Position numbers and translations under genes: made by a program. 40,123 nucleotides of DNA from an uncultured Clostridia bacterium (GTDB lineage: Bacteria > Bacillota > Clostridia > Lachnospirales > CAG-274). The notes under the pieces are model-generated. The model had not been told where the DNA came from. It made no database searches and saw only the letters and a program-made list of their open reading frames with translations. Positions 1 to 7,885 of the stretch are shown here, piece by piece; the stretch's first letter is position 1, and the number at the start of each line of letters is the position of its first letter. The stretch lies in NCBI GenBank assembly GCA_947589665.1, contig CANQBJ010000017.1, forward strand, positions 1 to 40,123, read 5' to 3'.

Positions 1-35
1 CGCGGCAAAAGCTTATATAAAAATAGTTGTAAGCG

Positions 36-80
36 GGGCTGACTGAGAGGTCGAACCTATTCATATAAACAAAAATTTAC
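36..80. repeat. Left-edge copy of the tail of a dispersed intergenic repeat
   Basis: Positions 36-80 resemble 14920-14963: both read GGGCT, then a short variable stretch, then GGTCGA, then an identical 16-mer ATAAACAAAAATTTAC (65-80 here, 14948-14963 there). In both copies a hairpin lies directly upstream (GCTTA at 11-15 with TAAGC at 30-34 here). The rest of the element would lie left of the window. Both copies lie beyond the 3' end of minus-strand genes. Function unknown. Confidence 0.5.
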
Positions 81-116
81 AAGACAAAGCCAATTAAAAA
101 TCATCCAAACCACAAA

Positions 117-153
117 AATCGACGATTTTGTCATTAAGGCAAAACCGTCGATT
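117..153 (-). terminator. Rho-independent terminator of the tagO operon
   Basis: Inverted repeat AATCGACG (117-124) with CGTCGATT (146-153), extended inward by TTTTG/CAAAA after one mismatch, around a 9-nt loop. Read on the minus strand the stem is followed by a T-run (TTTTTG). It lies about 75 nt past the tagO stop and is the first strong terminator downstream of the minus-strand operon. Confidence 0.8.
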
Positions 154-227
154 CAGTTTGAAAATAAAATATAACAATATCATTTTATTATGTATAAGGG
201 CTTGTCCAAAGGTTAAGGCTTGCCCTT

Positions 228-1250
228 TTATGTTCTTTTATCATATACTACGAGCATCATTATAACGACTAAGAGCGCAAGCATAAGCGAAAGCGTGAAC
301 CTATAGTCGTCGAGAGCTATGGCAACTGCTATAAGGCAGCTTACCGAACTCAGAGCATACAGCACTACGACTGCCTGCTTGCTTGAAAGTCCCGAATCCA
401 CAAGCCTGTGATGAAGGTGTCCTCTGTCGGGACTCATAATAGGCTGATGATTTATAGCTCGTCTTATCATGGCAAAGGTAGTGTCAAGCATAGGCAGAGC
501 CATTGTCAGCACAGAAAGGAACAGCGAAAGAAGGGCATATCCCTTGAACACACCTATACAGGAGCATACAGCCAGCACATAGCCTAAAAATGTAGAACCG
601 GTATCGCCCATATATATCTCCGCAGGCGCAAAATTACGGGGCAGAAAGCCCAGTGAGGAGCCTGCAAGAGCGGCGCTTATGACAACGGCAATAAGGTTAT
701 TGCCTCTTAATACGCAAAGTATGGTAAGGCAGATCGCCGCTATGGTAGTGACCCCAGACGCAAGGCCGTCCAAACCGTCGATAAGATTTACGGCATTTAT
801 AAGTCCCACTATCCATATAACCGTTATGACAGGGGCAAAGGGCTTTAAATACTGCCAGAAGGGCCACATTATAAAGTCCAGCTTGGTGCCTGTGCCTACA
901 ACGATAACTGCAACTATTATCTGTACCGCCAGCTTGAACTTGGCGCTAAGCTCATATATATCATCAAATATGCCTACTACCACGATAATGACTGCACCTA
1001 TTGTAAAGCCCATGAACTGCACCGTTATAAGGTCCTTCATAAAAAAGGACATCACTATAAGAGCGCCTGTAAAGCCCAGCACTATGGCAAGACCGCCCAT
1101 ACGGGGGACAGGCTCGTTGTTCATACCTCTTGAACGCGGAAAGTCCACAGCCTTAAAGCGGTATGCCAGATCCTTGACAACAGGTGTGGTAAGCAGTGTA
1201 ATGGCGAAGGAAACGGCAAATGCCGTCATACACAAAAGCCATTGTGACAT
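228..1250 (-). CDS. tagO: Undecaprenyl-phosphate N-acetylglucosamine-1-phosphate transferase (TagO/WecA type)
   Basis: Integral membrane enzyme of the MraY/WecA family that moves GlcNAc-1-phosphate from UDP-GlcNAc to undecaprenyl phosphate, the first step of wall teichoic acid or related wall-polymer synthesis. The 340-residue length suits the family. Visible motifs: FDD near residue 95, VNLIDGLDGLASG (the Mg-binding NxxDxxDGL region), MGDTGS, and HLHHRLVDSG, the His-rich loop that separates WecA/TagO from MraY. About ten hydrophobic segments are evident. A GGGGAGG ribosome site precedes the ATG. It is the last gene of the minus-strand operon, 20 nt after upp. The polymer made is not shown here because no other wall-polymer genes are in the window. 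Confidence 0.92.
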   Translation of the reverse strand: MSQWLLCMTAFAVSFAITLLTTPVVKDLAYRFKAVDFPRSRGMNNEPVPRMGGLAIVLGFTGALIVMSFFMKDLITVQFMGFTIGAVIIVVVGIFDDIYELSAKFKLAVQIIVAVIVVGTGTKLDFIMWPFWQYLKPFAPVITVIWIVGLINAVNLIDGLDGLASGVTTIAAICLTILCVLRGNNLIAVVISAALAGSSLGFLPRNFAPAEIYMGDTGSTFLGYVLAVCSCIGVFKGYALLSLFLSVLTMALPMLDTTFAMIRRAINHQPIMSPDRGHLHHRLVDSGLSSKQAVVVLYALSSVSCLIAVAIALDDYRFTLSLMLALLVVIMMLVVYDKRT

Positions 1251-1270
1251 ACAAATTCCTCCCCGAAGGC

Positions 1271-1897
1271 CTATTTGGTGCCAAACATCCTGTTGCCGGC
1301 ATCACCTAAGCCGGGAACTATATATCCGTCCTCGTTTATAACTCTGTCCATAGCCACTGCGTACACATCTACATCGGGATGCTCGTCCTGAAGCTTTTTA
1401 ACACCCTCGGGAGTACATATAAGGCAGATGTATTTAATATTCTTAGCCTTTCTCTCCTTAAGGAACTGTATTGCGGCTCCTGCAGTGCCGCCTGTAGCCA
1501 TCATAGGCTCCAGTACAAATATTTCAAGGTCCTCTACATTCTCAGGGAGCTTGCAGTAATACTCTATGGGTCTGAATGTGTTAGGGTCTCTGTAAAGACC
1601 TATGTGTCCTATCTTGGCATTGGGTATAAGGCTCACTATACCGTCTACCATACCAAGGCCCGCTCTCAATATAGGCACTATGCCGATATCCAGATCAAGT
1701 GTCTTGCACTTTGCCTCGCCTAAGGGAGTAGTCACGTCTACGTTTTTGGTAGACATATCTCTTGTAGCCTCGTAGCAGAGAAGTGTTGATATCTCGCTTA
1801 CAAGCTCTCTGAATTCCTTATTGTTAGTATCTACATTCCTCAGTCTTGTCAGCTTGCTCTGTACAAGAGGATGCTCTATAACATACAGCTTACTCAT
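1271..1897 (-). CDS. upp: Uracil phosphoribosyltransferase
   Basis: Cytosolic pyrimidine-salvage enzyme: uracil + PRPP gives UMP + pyrophosphate. The 208-aa length is exactly typical. The PRPP-binding loop is read as LEPMMATGGTA (the family usually has DPMLATGGS, so the acidic residue is Glu here), and the C-terminal GLGDAGNRMFGT matches the conserved uracil-binding GDAGDR region. AGGAGGT lies upstream of the ATG. It sits between rpiB and tagO with 11-nt and 20-nt gaps, so it is surely cotranscribed. Confidence 0.95.
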   Translation of the reverse strand: MSKLYVIEHPLVQSKLTRLRNVDTNNKEFRELVSEISTLLCYEATRDMSTKNVDVTTPLGEAKCKTLDLDIGIVPILRAGLGMVDGIVSLIPNAKIGHIGLYRDPNTFRPIEYYCKLPENVEDLEIFVLEPMMATGGTAGAAIQFLKERKAKNIKYICLICTPEGVKKLQDEHPDVDVYAVAMDRVINEDGYIVPGLGDAGNRMFGTK

Positions 1898-1908
1898 AAA
1901 AATACCTC

Positions 1909-2337
1909 CTAGTCCTCTATCATCTTTATTCTTCTGATATGTCTCAGATCATTTGAAAATTCCGTTTCCAGAAATGCCTTTACTATCTCAAGAGCAGGTC
2001 CCGGACCTATTACCCTTGCGCCCATGCAAAGTATGTTGGAATCGTTGTGTTCTCTTGTAGCCTTTGCGGAAAATACATCGTGGCAGAGCGCGGCTCTTAT
2101 GCCCTTTACCTTGTTGGCGGTAATTGACATACCTATACCTGTGCCGCATATGAGTATGCCCCTGTCACACTCACCCTTTGCCACAGCGTCGGCAACAGCC
2201 TTTGCAAATATGGGATAATCGCAGGACTCACTTGAAAATGTACCGTAGTCCCTGCACTCTATACCATGCTCCGTAAGATAAGCCTTTATCAGATTTTTAA
2301 GCTCGTAGCCGCCGTGGTCACATCCTAATCCTATCAT
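1909..2337 (-). CDS. rpiB: Ribose-5-phosphate isomerase B (RpiB/LacAB family)
   Basis: Interconverts ribose 5-phosphate and ribulose 5-phosphate in the pentose phosphate pathway. The N-terminus MIGLGCDHGGYELK is the classic RpiB start, and ICGTGIGMSITANK contains the active-site Cys and anion-hole loop. I chose the internal ATG at 2337 (142 aa) rather than the longer frame from 2373. The extra 12 residues match no RpiB N-terminus and would overlap the tsaC stop, whereas AAAGGG lies just upstream of the chosen ATG. Adjacent upp also uses pentose phosphates via PRPP. Confidence 0.93.
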   Translation of the reverse strand: MIGLGCDHGGYELKNLIKAYLTEHGIECRDYGTFSSESCDYPIFAKAVADAVAKGECDRGILICGTGIGMSITANKVKGIRAALCHDVFSAKATREHNDSNILCMGARVIGPGPALEIVKAFLETEFSNDLRHIRRIKMIED

Positions 2338-2353
2338 ATTAAACACGCCCTTT

Positions 2354-3400
2354 CTATACGTCGTATATCTCATAGCCTGCCGCTTTTTTAAGTCTGTTCA
2401 TTATAGCCATTCCAAGCTCATTTTCCGAAAGCCCCTCGGCAAATACCACATCTATATTGTGATGATCGCACTTCCTCAGCATTTTAAAGAGGTTTGAGGC
2501 TATCTGCGCAGTGTTTTCCCTGCTTCCCGTCACAAGCACCTCATCGGCGATATATCTGTCCTTTGTTTCCTCGGAGGCTATAACGCCTGTCTTAAGGCTC
2601 TTGTCGGTATGGGAAATAAGCTCGTTTATTCTTTTAATCATATTTTCTTCATTGCCCCGTACTATTATTACCTTAGCCGCAGGGGAATAGTGGGTATACT
2701 TCATACCCGGCGCCTTTGGTCTTTCTCCTGCCTCAGGCTTAGCCGTAACTGCCTTGTCTATATCTATAGGACCCAATACCTCTTCAAGCATTTCAACGGT
2801 TACAGAGCCCGGTCTTAAAAGGCAGGGCTTGTCCTCGGATACATCTACTATTGTGGATTCCAGACCAAACTCGCAGTGGCCTCCGTCTATTATCATATCT
2901 ATCTTGCCGCTCAGGTCAAACTCAACATGAGACGCCCTTGTAGGACTGGGACGTCCCGAAGAATTGGCGCTAGGTGCGGCTATAGGTCTGCCGCATAGTG
3001 TAATAAATCTCTGAGCTATTCTGTTTTCGGGGAACCTTACTGCAACGGTATCAAGCCCGCCTGTAGTCTCATAGGGCACTATATCCGCCTTTTTGAAAAT
3101 AAGCGTAAGAGGTCCCGGCCAGAATTCCTTAATAAGCTTTTCCGCACTGACGGGTATCTCCCTTACAAGGGGTCTGAGCTGGCTTATGTGGGAAATATGC
3201 AGTATAAGAGGATTGTCCGAAGGACGTCCCTTTGCGGCATATATCTTCTTTGCGGCTGCGGGATCAAGTCCGTCACCGCCTAAGCCGTAGACCGTTTCCG
3301 TAGGAAATGCCACAAGACCACCTGATCTGATAATTTCGGCGGCCTTATTCAGCACATCTATATCATTTTCGTTATCTGCCTTGGCTATTATAGTTTTCAA
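2354..3400 (-). CDS. tsaC: Threonylcarbamoyl-AMP synthase, long Sua5/YwlC form
   Basis: Makes threonylcarbamoyl-AMP from threonine, bicarbonate and ATP, the first step of tRNA t6A37 modification. At 348 aa it is the two-domain Sua5/YwlC form: a YrdC catalytic domain (about residues 15-205, with the PTETVYGLG, KGRPSDNPL, PGPLT and SANSSGRPSP motifs) and a C-terminal Sua5 domain (about 230-345). The linker includes APGMKYTHYSPAA, typical of the long form. The start codon is TTG at 3400: a TAA lies immediately before it in frame, and GGTG sits 8 nt upstream. The gene is 19 nt after the SEC-C gene and 16 nt before rpiB, the usual Clostridia tsaC-rpiB-upp order. Confidence 0.93.
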   Translation of the reverse strand: MKTIIAKADNENDIDVLNKAAEIIRSGGLVAFPTETVYGLGGDGLDPAAAKKIYAAKGRPSDNPLILHISHISQLRPLVREIPVSAEKLIKEFWPGPLTLIFKKADIVPYETTGGLDTVAVRFPENRIAQRFITLCGRPIAAPSANSSGRPSPTRASHVEFDLSGKIDMIIDGGHCEFGLESTIVDVSEDKPCLLRPGSVTVEMLEEVLGPIDIDKAVTAKPEAGERPKAPGMKYTHYSPAAKVIIVRGNEENMIKRINELISHTDKSLKTGVIASEETKDRYIADEVLVTGSRENTAQIASNLFKMLRKCDHHNIDVVFAEGLSENELGMAIMNRLKKAAGYEIYDV

Positions 3401-3419
3401 TTACAATGCACCGCATTTC

Positions 3420-3929
3420 TTACTTATTGGCGCCGCAGCACTTCTTGTATTTCTTTCCGCTGCCGCAGGGACACGGGTCATTTCTTCCTATCTTGGGTCC
3501 TTCGTTCACAATAGTGGTGGAGCGCTTTTGCTCCTTGTAAAGAGCCTCCTGCTCCTCTTTTGTGAATATGCCCTCCCACTGAGGAAGTGAGTACAGGTGA
3601 TCTGCCTTGTACTCTACCATCTTCTTGTAAAGCCTTGTAAAATCTATCTTTATTGCAAGAGGTGTATCCTCCTCCAGCTTTTCCAGATCGATCTCAGGGT
3701 CCTGGGTCTCGTTTATGCCGTCTGCAAAGCCTACTATATAATATTCAGGCATTTTATACTCCTCGGCAAGCTCCTTTACCGTACCCTTCAGCTCGGTTTT
3801 TTTATTTCCTATAATGTCTTCATATATCTTCTGCTCCTTCGGAAGATAGTCCTTCCAAAGCACCTGATTTGTTCTGCCGTCTCTGTAGTAGGCAGATGAA
3901 ACCCAATGTTCATATAAGGTCATAATCAA
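3420..3929 (-). CDS. SEC-C metal-binding motif protein
   Basis: A 169-aa protein whose C-terminus (about residues 148-169) is a canonical SEC-C zinc motif, [13 protein letters not shown], as found at the end of SecA and in many small proteins. The N-terminal 140 residues are helical and acidic and I do not recognise a catalytic motif. A good GGAGG site precedes the first of two closely spaced ATGs, so I keep the longer start. It lies between radA and tsaC. It lacks any SecA helicase motif, so it is a free-standing SEC-C protein of unknown function. Confidence 0.8.
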   Translation of the reverse strand: MIMTLYEHWVSSAYYRDGRTNQVLWKDYLPKEQKIYEDIIGNKKTELKGTVKELAEEYKMPEYYIVGFADGINETQDPEIDLEKLEEDTPLAIKIDFTRLYKKMVEYKADHLYSLPQWEGIFTKEEQEALYKEQKRSTTIVNEGPKIGRNDPCPCGSGKKYKKCCGANK

Positions 3930-3994
3930 AAATTCCTCCTGTTTTTATCCTTATCACCATATTTTACAACAAAATATATGATATGTCCAGTACT

Positions 3995-5347
3995 TTATTG
4001 CAGGGCATAAAGAAGTTCCGATACATTTGAAACTCCCGTTATCTTAACGCCCTTTATGCTGAAATTATCCCGCAGATTGGCTCTCGGTATGATACAGTGC
4101 TTAAATCCGAGCCTGGCTGCCTCCGACACTCTCTTTTCCGCCATAGACACCGCTCTGAGTTCTCCCGTAAGACCTATCTCACCGAATATTACAGTGTCTG
4201 CGGGAATAGGCATATCCCTGTAGCTGGAGGCGATCGCCGCCGCCACAGCCGCGTCAAGGGAAGGCTCGGTTATGCGCATACCTCCTGTGATATTGACATA
4301 GGTGTCATAGCTTCCCAGCTGTAAGCCCGCTCTCTTTTCAAGCACTGCAATAAGTATTGTCACTCTGTTGAAATCCATACCTGTTGACATTCTTCTGGGC
4401 ATATTAAAGCTTGTAAAGCTGACAAGGGACTGTATCTCTATAAGCAGAGGGCGGGTACCCTCAAGAGTACAGGTGACAACAGTTCCCGATACGTCTGTAG
4501 GTCTGTCGTTAAGCATATAGGCTGAGGGATTAAGTATTTCCTTAAGCCCCTCTCCCGTCATTTCAAATACACCTATTTCGTTGGTGCCGCCGAAACGGTT
4601 CTTCACTGCCCTCAAAAGCCTGTAGCTTGCAGTCTTGTCACCCTCGAAGTAAAGCACGGTGTCTACCATATGCTCCAGCACTCTGGGTCCCGCTATGCTT
4701 CCGTCCTTTGTAACGTGTCCCACTATTATAACGGATATACCTCTGCCCTTGCATATATGCATAAGCCTTGAGGTAGCTTCCCTTATCTGTGTGACGGAGC
4801 CGGGCGCAGATGTGACCTCCTCCATATATACAGTCTGTATGGAGTCTATTATTACATAGTCCGCCGCCTCATGGTTTATGGCATTTTCTATAGCCGTCAT
4901 ATTCGTTTCCGAAAGCAGCTTAAGCATATCCGTATGTATTTTGAGCCGGTCTGCGCGCATCTTTATCTGGCGGGGGGATTCCTCCCCTGATATATACAGT
5001 ATTTTCTTTCCCTGCTCGCCTAATCTCTGACATATCTGCAGCAGAAGTGTTGACTTTCCTATGCCCGGATATCCTCCCACAAGAGTAAGGGAACCCGATA
5101 CAAGACCGCCGCCCAATACTCTGTCCAGCTCTTTAAGACCCGTAAGTGTCCTGTCCTCTGTCTGAGTGGTTATTTCATTTAATCTCTGAGGCATTACCTG
5201 AGAGGAAAGTCCCGTTCCCCTGCTCTTTACCGCCACAGGCTCCTCGTTTATGGTACCGAAGCAGCCGCAGGAGGGACATTTGCCAAGCCATTTTACAGTT
5301 TCATAGCCACACTCCGAGCAGACATATCTACTCCTTGCCCTTGCCAT
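3995..5347 (-). CDS. radA: DNA repair protein RadA (Sms)
   Basis: RecA-like branch-migration helicase for recombinational repair and transformation. Domain order fits the family: N-terminal C4 zinc finger (CSECG...CPSCG, residues 10-27), Walker A GGYPGIGKST near residue 90, the RadA-specific KNRFG motif (residues about 245-250), and a C-terminal Lon-like domain (about 280-450). The 450-aa length is normal. It overlaps nothing and starts 1 nt after the stop of the upstream 136-aa gene, indicating tight coupling. Downstream is a 65-nt gap before the SEC-C gene. Confidence 0.96.
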   Translation of the reverse strand: MARARSRYVCSECGYETVKWLGKCPSCGCFGTINEEPVAVKSRGTGLSSQVMPQRLNEITTQTEDRTLTGLKELDRVLGGGLVSGSLTLVGGYPGIGKSTLLLQICQRLGEQGKKILYISGEESPRQIKMRADRLKIHTDMLKLLSETNMTAIENAINHEAADYVIIDSIQTVYMEEVTSAPGSVTQIREATSRLMHICKGRGISVIIVGHVTKDGSIAGPRVLEHMVDTVLYFEGDKTASYRLLRAVKNRFGGTNEIGVFEMTGEGLKEILNPSAYMLNDRPTDVSGTVVTCTLEGTRPLLIEIQSLVSFTSFNMPRRMSTGMDFNRVTILIAVLEKRAGLQLGSYDTYVNITGGMRITEPSLDAAVAAAIASSYRDMPIPADTVIFGEIGLTGELRAVSMAEKRVSEAARLGFKHCIIPRANLRDNFSIKGVKITGVSNVSELLYALQ

Positions 5348-5348
5348 A

Positions 5349-5759
5349 TCAGTGCTTTACTATCCTTACTGCCTGAGGTGAATCGTTAAGCTCTATGCTG
5401 AAGCTCACCTTTCCTGAAAGATTGCTCTTTATCTTGTCTACATTTACATCGTCTATATATATGGAATAGTTTGTGTCCTTTTCAAGCTCTGTCGTTACCA
5501 TTGTACTGCCCTTGCCCTCTATTGAAAACGCAGCGCCCTTTGAGCCTATCTTAAGGCTGTGTACGGTAGCTCCGGGTACGGTTTCAAGCACAAGATTTCC
5601 GTTTTTGGAAAGACGGGTGACATCCTTATGCGTCCTTACCTTATATATATCATCACCGACTTTGAAGCCCTCAACTTTCTGCTTGTCCGCAACGGTATAG
5701 TTGCCAAAGCTGATAGAACCGTCTGCCTCAGTGCATATAACTTCCTTGATAATTGCCAT
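5349..5759 (-). CDS. Conserved hypothetical protein, beta-rich
   Basis: A 136-aa soluble protein and the first gene of the minus-strand operon, with AGGAGG seven nucleotides before its ATG. The sequence begins MAIIKEVICTEADGSISFG and alternates short polar and hydrophobic stretches, suggesting an all-beta fold. There is no signal peptide, TM segment or catalytic motif. From memory, similar Clostridium proteins with a near-identical N-terminus are sometimes labelled endosialidase; nothing here supports that activity. Its stop is 1 nt from the radA start, so translation may be coupled. Function unknown. Confidence 0.75.
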   Translation of the reverse strand: MAIIKEVICTEADGSISFGNYTVADKQKVEGFKVGDDIYKVRTHKDVTRLSKNGNLVLETVPGATVHSLKIGSKGAAFSIEGKGSTMVTTELEKDTNYSIYIDDVNVDKIKSNLSGKVSFSIELNDSPQAVRIVKH

Positions 5760-5793
5760 TTTTTTGTCCTCCTGATCTCATTAAAATATTGTT

Positions 5794-5822
5794 TTGACAA
5801 TTTTTATTATATTTAATATAAT
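5794..5822 (+). promoter_or_regulatory. Sigma-A promoter of rluB
   Basis: Perfect consensus: -35 TTGACA at 5794-5799 and -10 TATAAT at 5817-5822 with a 17-bp spacer. Transcription should start near 5829, leaving about a 60-nt leader before the TTG start of rluB. It lies in the divergent gap between the radA operon and rluB. Confidence 0.85.
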
Positions 5823-5892
5823 TATATCAAATTCATTTGGATTTGTACATAAATATTTTCATTACAAATTCATTAAGTTTGAGGTGAATATT

Positions 5893-6624
5893 TTGGCAGC
5901 GTCAAGACTTGACAGACTTGTTGCCCGCCGCGGAGCATACACACGCTCTCAGGCAAGGGAGCTTATAAGGGCGGGCAGAGTCAGTGTAAACGGCAAAAGA
6001 ACAACATCCGCCGACACAAAGGCAGATGAGGACAGTGATATTATTGCCGTTGACGGCAAGGCTCTTTCCTCGGAAAAATACGTATATATTATGCTCAATA
6101 AACCCCAAGGGGTCATATCCGCCACAGAGGACAAGAAGGATAAAACAGTCCTTGACATTATCGATAAAAAATACAAGGTCTGCAGGCTCTTTCCCGTAGG
6201 ACGTCTTGACAAGGACACGGAAGGTCTTGTGCTGCTTACCAATGACGGAGCCTTTGCCCATAACTCCCTTTCACCTAAAAAACACGTTGAGAAAAGATAT
6301 ATCGCCTATGTGACAGGTGATGTAAATGAAGAAACAATAAAGCTTTTTGGGCAAGGAATTGAATTAAAAGACTTTACAACAAAGCCTTCAACCCTTATAA
6401 TAAAGGAAAGAGGACCTGACTATACCACAGCGGAAATAGTAATAAGCGAAGGCAAATTCCATCAGATAAAGAGAATGTTCGAGGCTGTAGGCTGCAAAAT
6501 TATATATCTTAAGCGGACAGCCTTCGGCGAAATAGAGCTTGACGGCAGTCTTAAGAGCGGGGAATACAGACCCCTTAAGGACAGTGAGCTTGAATATGTA
6601 AAACGCATATCCCAGGGAGAGTGA
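5893..6624 (+). CDS. rluB: rRNA pseudouridine synthase, RsuA/RluB family
   Basis: Isomerises a specific uridine in rRNA to pseudouridine. An N-terminal S4 RNA-binding domain (RLDRLVARRGAYTRSQARE..., about residues 5-50) is followed by the catalytic domain with GRLDKDTEGLVLLTNDG, whose Asp is the nucleophile, and a FHQIKRMFEAVGC motif near the end. I start it at TTG 5893: GAGGTG lies 6 nt upstream and this gives 243 aa, a normal length, beginning just before the S4 domain. The longer ATG at 5794 would add 33 AT-rich residues and would start inside the promoter. RluB-type specificity (23S U2605) is the usual assignment in Firmicutes, but RsuA specificity is not excluded. Confidence 0.9.
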   Translation: MAASRLDRLVARRGAYTRSQARELIRAGRVSVNGKRTTSADTKADEDSDIIAVDGKALSSEKYVYIMLNKPQGVISATEDKKDKTVLDIIDKKYKVCRLFPVGRLDKDTEGLVLLTNDGAFAHNSLSPKKHVEKRYIAYVTGDVNEETIKLFGQGIELKDFTTKPSTLIIKERGPDYTTAEIVISEGKFHQIKRMFEAVGCKIIYLKRTAFGEIELDGSLKSGEYRPLKDSELEYVKRISQGE

Positions 6625-6629
6625 AAGCT

Positions 6630-7727
6630 ATGAAGAAAATATTACCTATAATAATAGCCATAATCATAATGACACAGACAGTGGCTGCGGACAATATGGA
6701 GGATGTTATATCAGCGTGGAAAACCATATACTCAGGTATAAAGGGCGCCGCTTATGAGGAAAAGAGTTCTGTAAGGATAGACAACAAGGAGGAATGGCTT
6801 AACGCAATAAAAAAGGCTAACCTTAATCTGGAAAACAGCATCACTCTTAACATAAGGAATTTCAAAGCCGAGGAATACGAGCTTTCTCAGCTTAAGTCCT
6901 ACGATGTTTCCACTACGGCAAAGGGCAATGTCAACGAAGACAGGGCAAGGATAACCTATTCCTTTGAATACAATCCCAACTACAAGATGCTCAGGGTACT
7001 GGCAAACGAAAAGCTTTACAGCAAGCTTGACCTTGAGGAAAAGCAGGTATACTCAGCAGTAAAGCAGACTACGGCAGATATTATAAAGGACTGCAAAACG
7101 GAGTATGATAGAGAGCTTGCCATACATAACTTTATAACAGACAGCTACAAGTACGGTCCTGCCGGCACCAATGTGCCGAGGAGAGCCCATACCATAACAG
7201 GCATAGTTATGGACAAGGAGGGTATATGCGAGGCATATGCCAATCTCTTCTATATGATGTGCAGACTGGCAAAACTTGACGTACAGTTTGTAACAGGCTC
7301 TGCCAACGGCATAGGTCATATGTGGGTAATGATAAAGCTTGACGGCGACTGCTATCATGTAGACGTCACAAGCGACGACCCCGCTCCCGATGTACCCTAC
7401 AGAGAGCGTTATGACTACTTCAATGTTACCGATGAGGATATTGCAAGGACTCACACCTGGGAAAGAGAAGATTATCCGAGTTGTACGGCGGATAAGTACA
7501 ACTACCATATATACAACGGCTATGTTGTAAGCACAGGGGAGGAGCTTGAGAAGTTTATAAACGAAAACCTTAACGCAGGCAAGACAGCCTTTACATTCCG
7601 TACAAGGAATTTCATTATAAATTCCGCCGAGGAAATAAAAAAGCTTACTACAAACAGAGGCTTTTACTCCATAGCCGTTACAGGCGAATACGGTAAGGAA
7701 AGCACATACAATGTTACGCTGAAATGA
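6630..7727 (+). CDS. Secreted transglutaminase-like cysteine protease-fold protein
   Basis: 365-aa exported protein. MKKILPIIIAIIIMTQTVA is a clear signal peptide with a probable cut after VAA. The transglutaminase-like core lies at about residues 155-275, with a plausible triad: Cys in EGICEAYANL, His in GIGHMWVMI and Asp in YHVDVTSDD. I start at ATG 6630, with GGGAG 10 nt upstream; a GTG at 6621 overlaps the rluB stop and is less suitable. Whether it crosslinks, hydrolyses peptides or only binds wall material cannot be told. It is cotranscribed with rluB and followed by a strong terminator. Confidence 0.8.
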   Translation: MKKILPIIIAIIIMTQTVAADNMEDVISAWKTIYSGIKGAAYEEKSSVRIDNKEEWLNAIKKANLNLENSITLNIRNFKAEEYELSQLKSYDVSTTAKGNVNEDRARITYSFEYNPNYKMLRVLANEKLYSKLDLEEKQVYSAVKQTTADIIKDCKTEYDRELAIHNFITDSYKYGPAGTNVPRRAHTITGIVMDKEGICEAYANLFYMMCRLAKLDVQFVTGSANGIGHMWVMIKLDGDCYHVDVTSDDPAPDVPYRERYDYFNVTDEDIARTHTWEREDYPSCTADKYNYHIYNGYVVSTGEELEKFINENLNAGKTAFTFRTRNFIINSAEEIKKLTTNRGFYSIAVTGEYGKESTYNVTLK

Positions 7728-7736
7728 TTTCATCGG

Positions 7737-7766
7737 GGCGCTGCACATAAAGCAGCGCCTTTTTTA
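7737..7766 (+). terminator. Rho-independent terminator after the transglutaminase-like gene
   Basis: Perfect 8-bp GC-rich stem GGCGCTGC (7737-7744) with GCAGCGCC (7752-7759), a 7-nt loop, then a 7-T run. It begins 10 nt after the stop codon. Confidence 0.92.
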
Positions 7767-7820
7767 TATTTTTTTAATAATTTTTAAGAAATAAGTTAAT
7801 ATATTTTTTAGCTTTACCCC

Positions 7821-7849
7821 TTTATTTATTTGTAAAAATCTAGTATAAT
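7821..7849 (+). promoter_or_regulatory. Probable promoter of the polA operon
   Basis: A perfect -10 TATAAT at 7844-7849 lies 36 nt before the polA start, downstream of the previous terminator. The -35 is poor (TTTATT at 7821-7826 with a 17-bp spacer), so the exact -35 is uncertain. Confidence 0.55.
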
Positions 7850-7885
7850 CAATAATGATCAGTAAATTTACAAAGGATGGATACA

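Noticed and set aside
196..236. Hairpin AAGGGC/GCCCTT overlapping the tagO stop as the operon terminator
   Set aside because: Only six paired bases with a large loop and no T-run on the minus strand; the stem at 117-153 is far better.
5794..5892. Upstream ATG for the pseudouridine synthase
   Set aside because: Would start within the promoter and add 33 residues unlike any S4-domain protein; TTG 5893 has the ribosome site.
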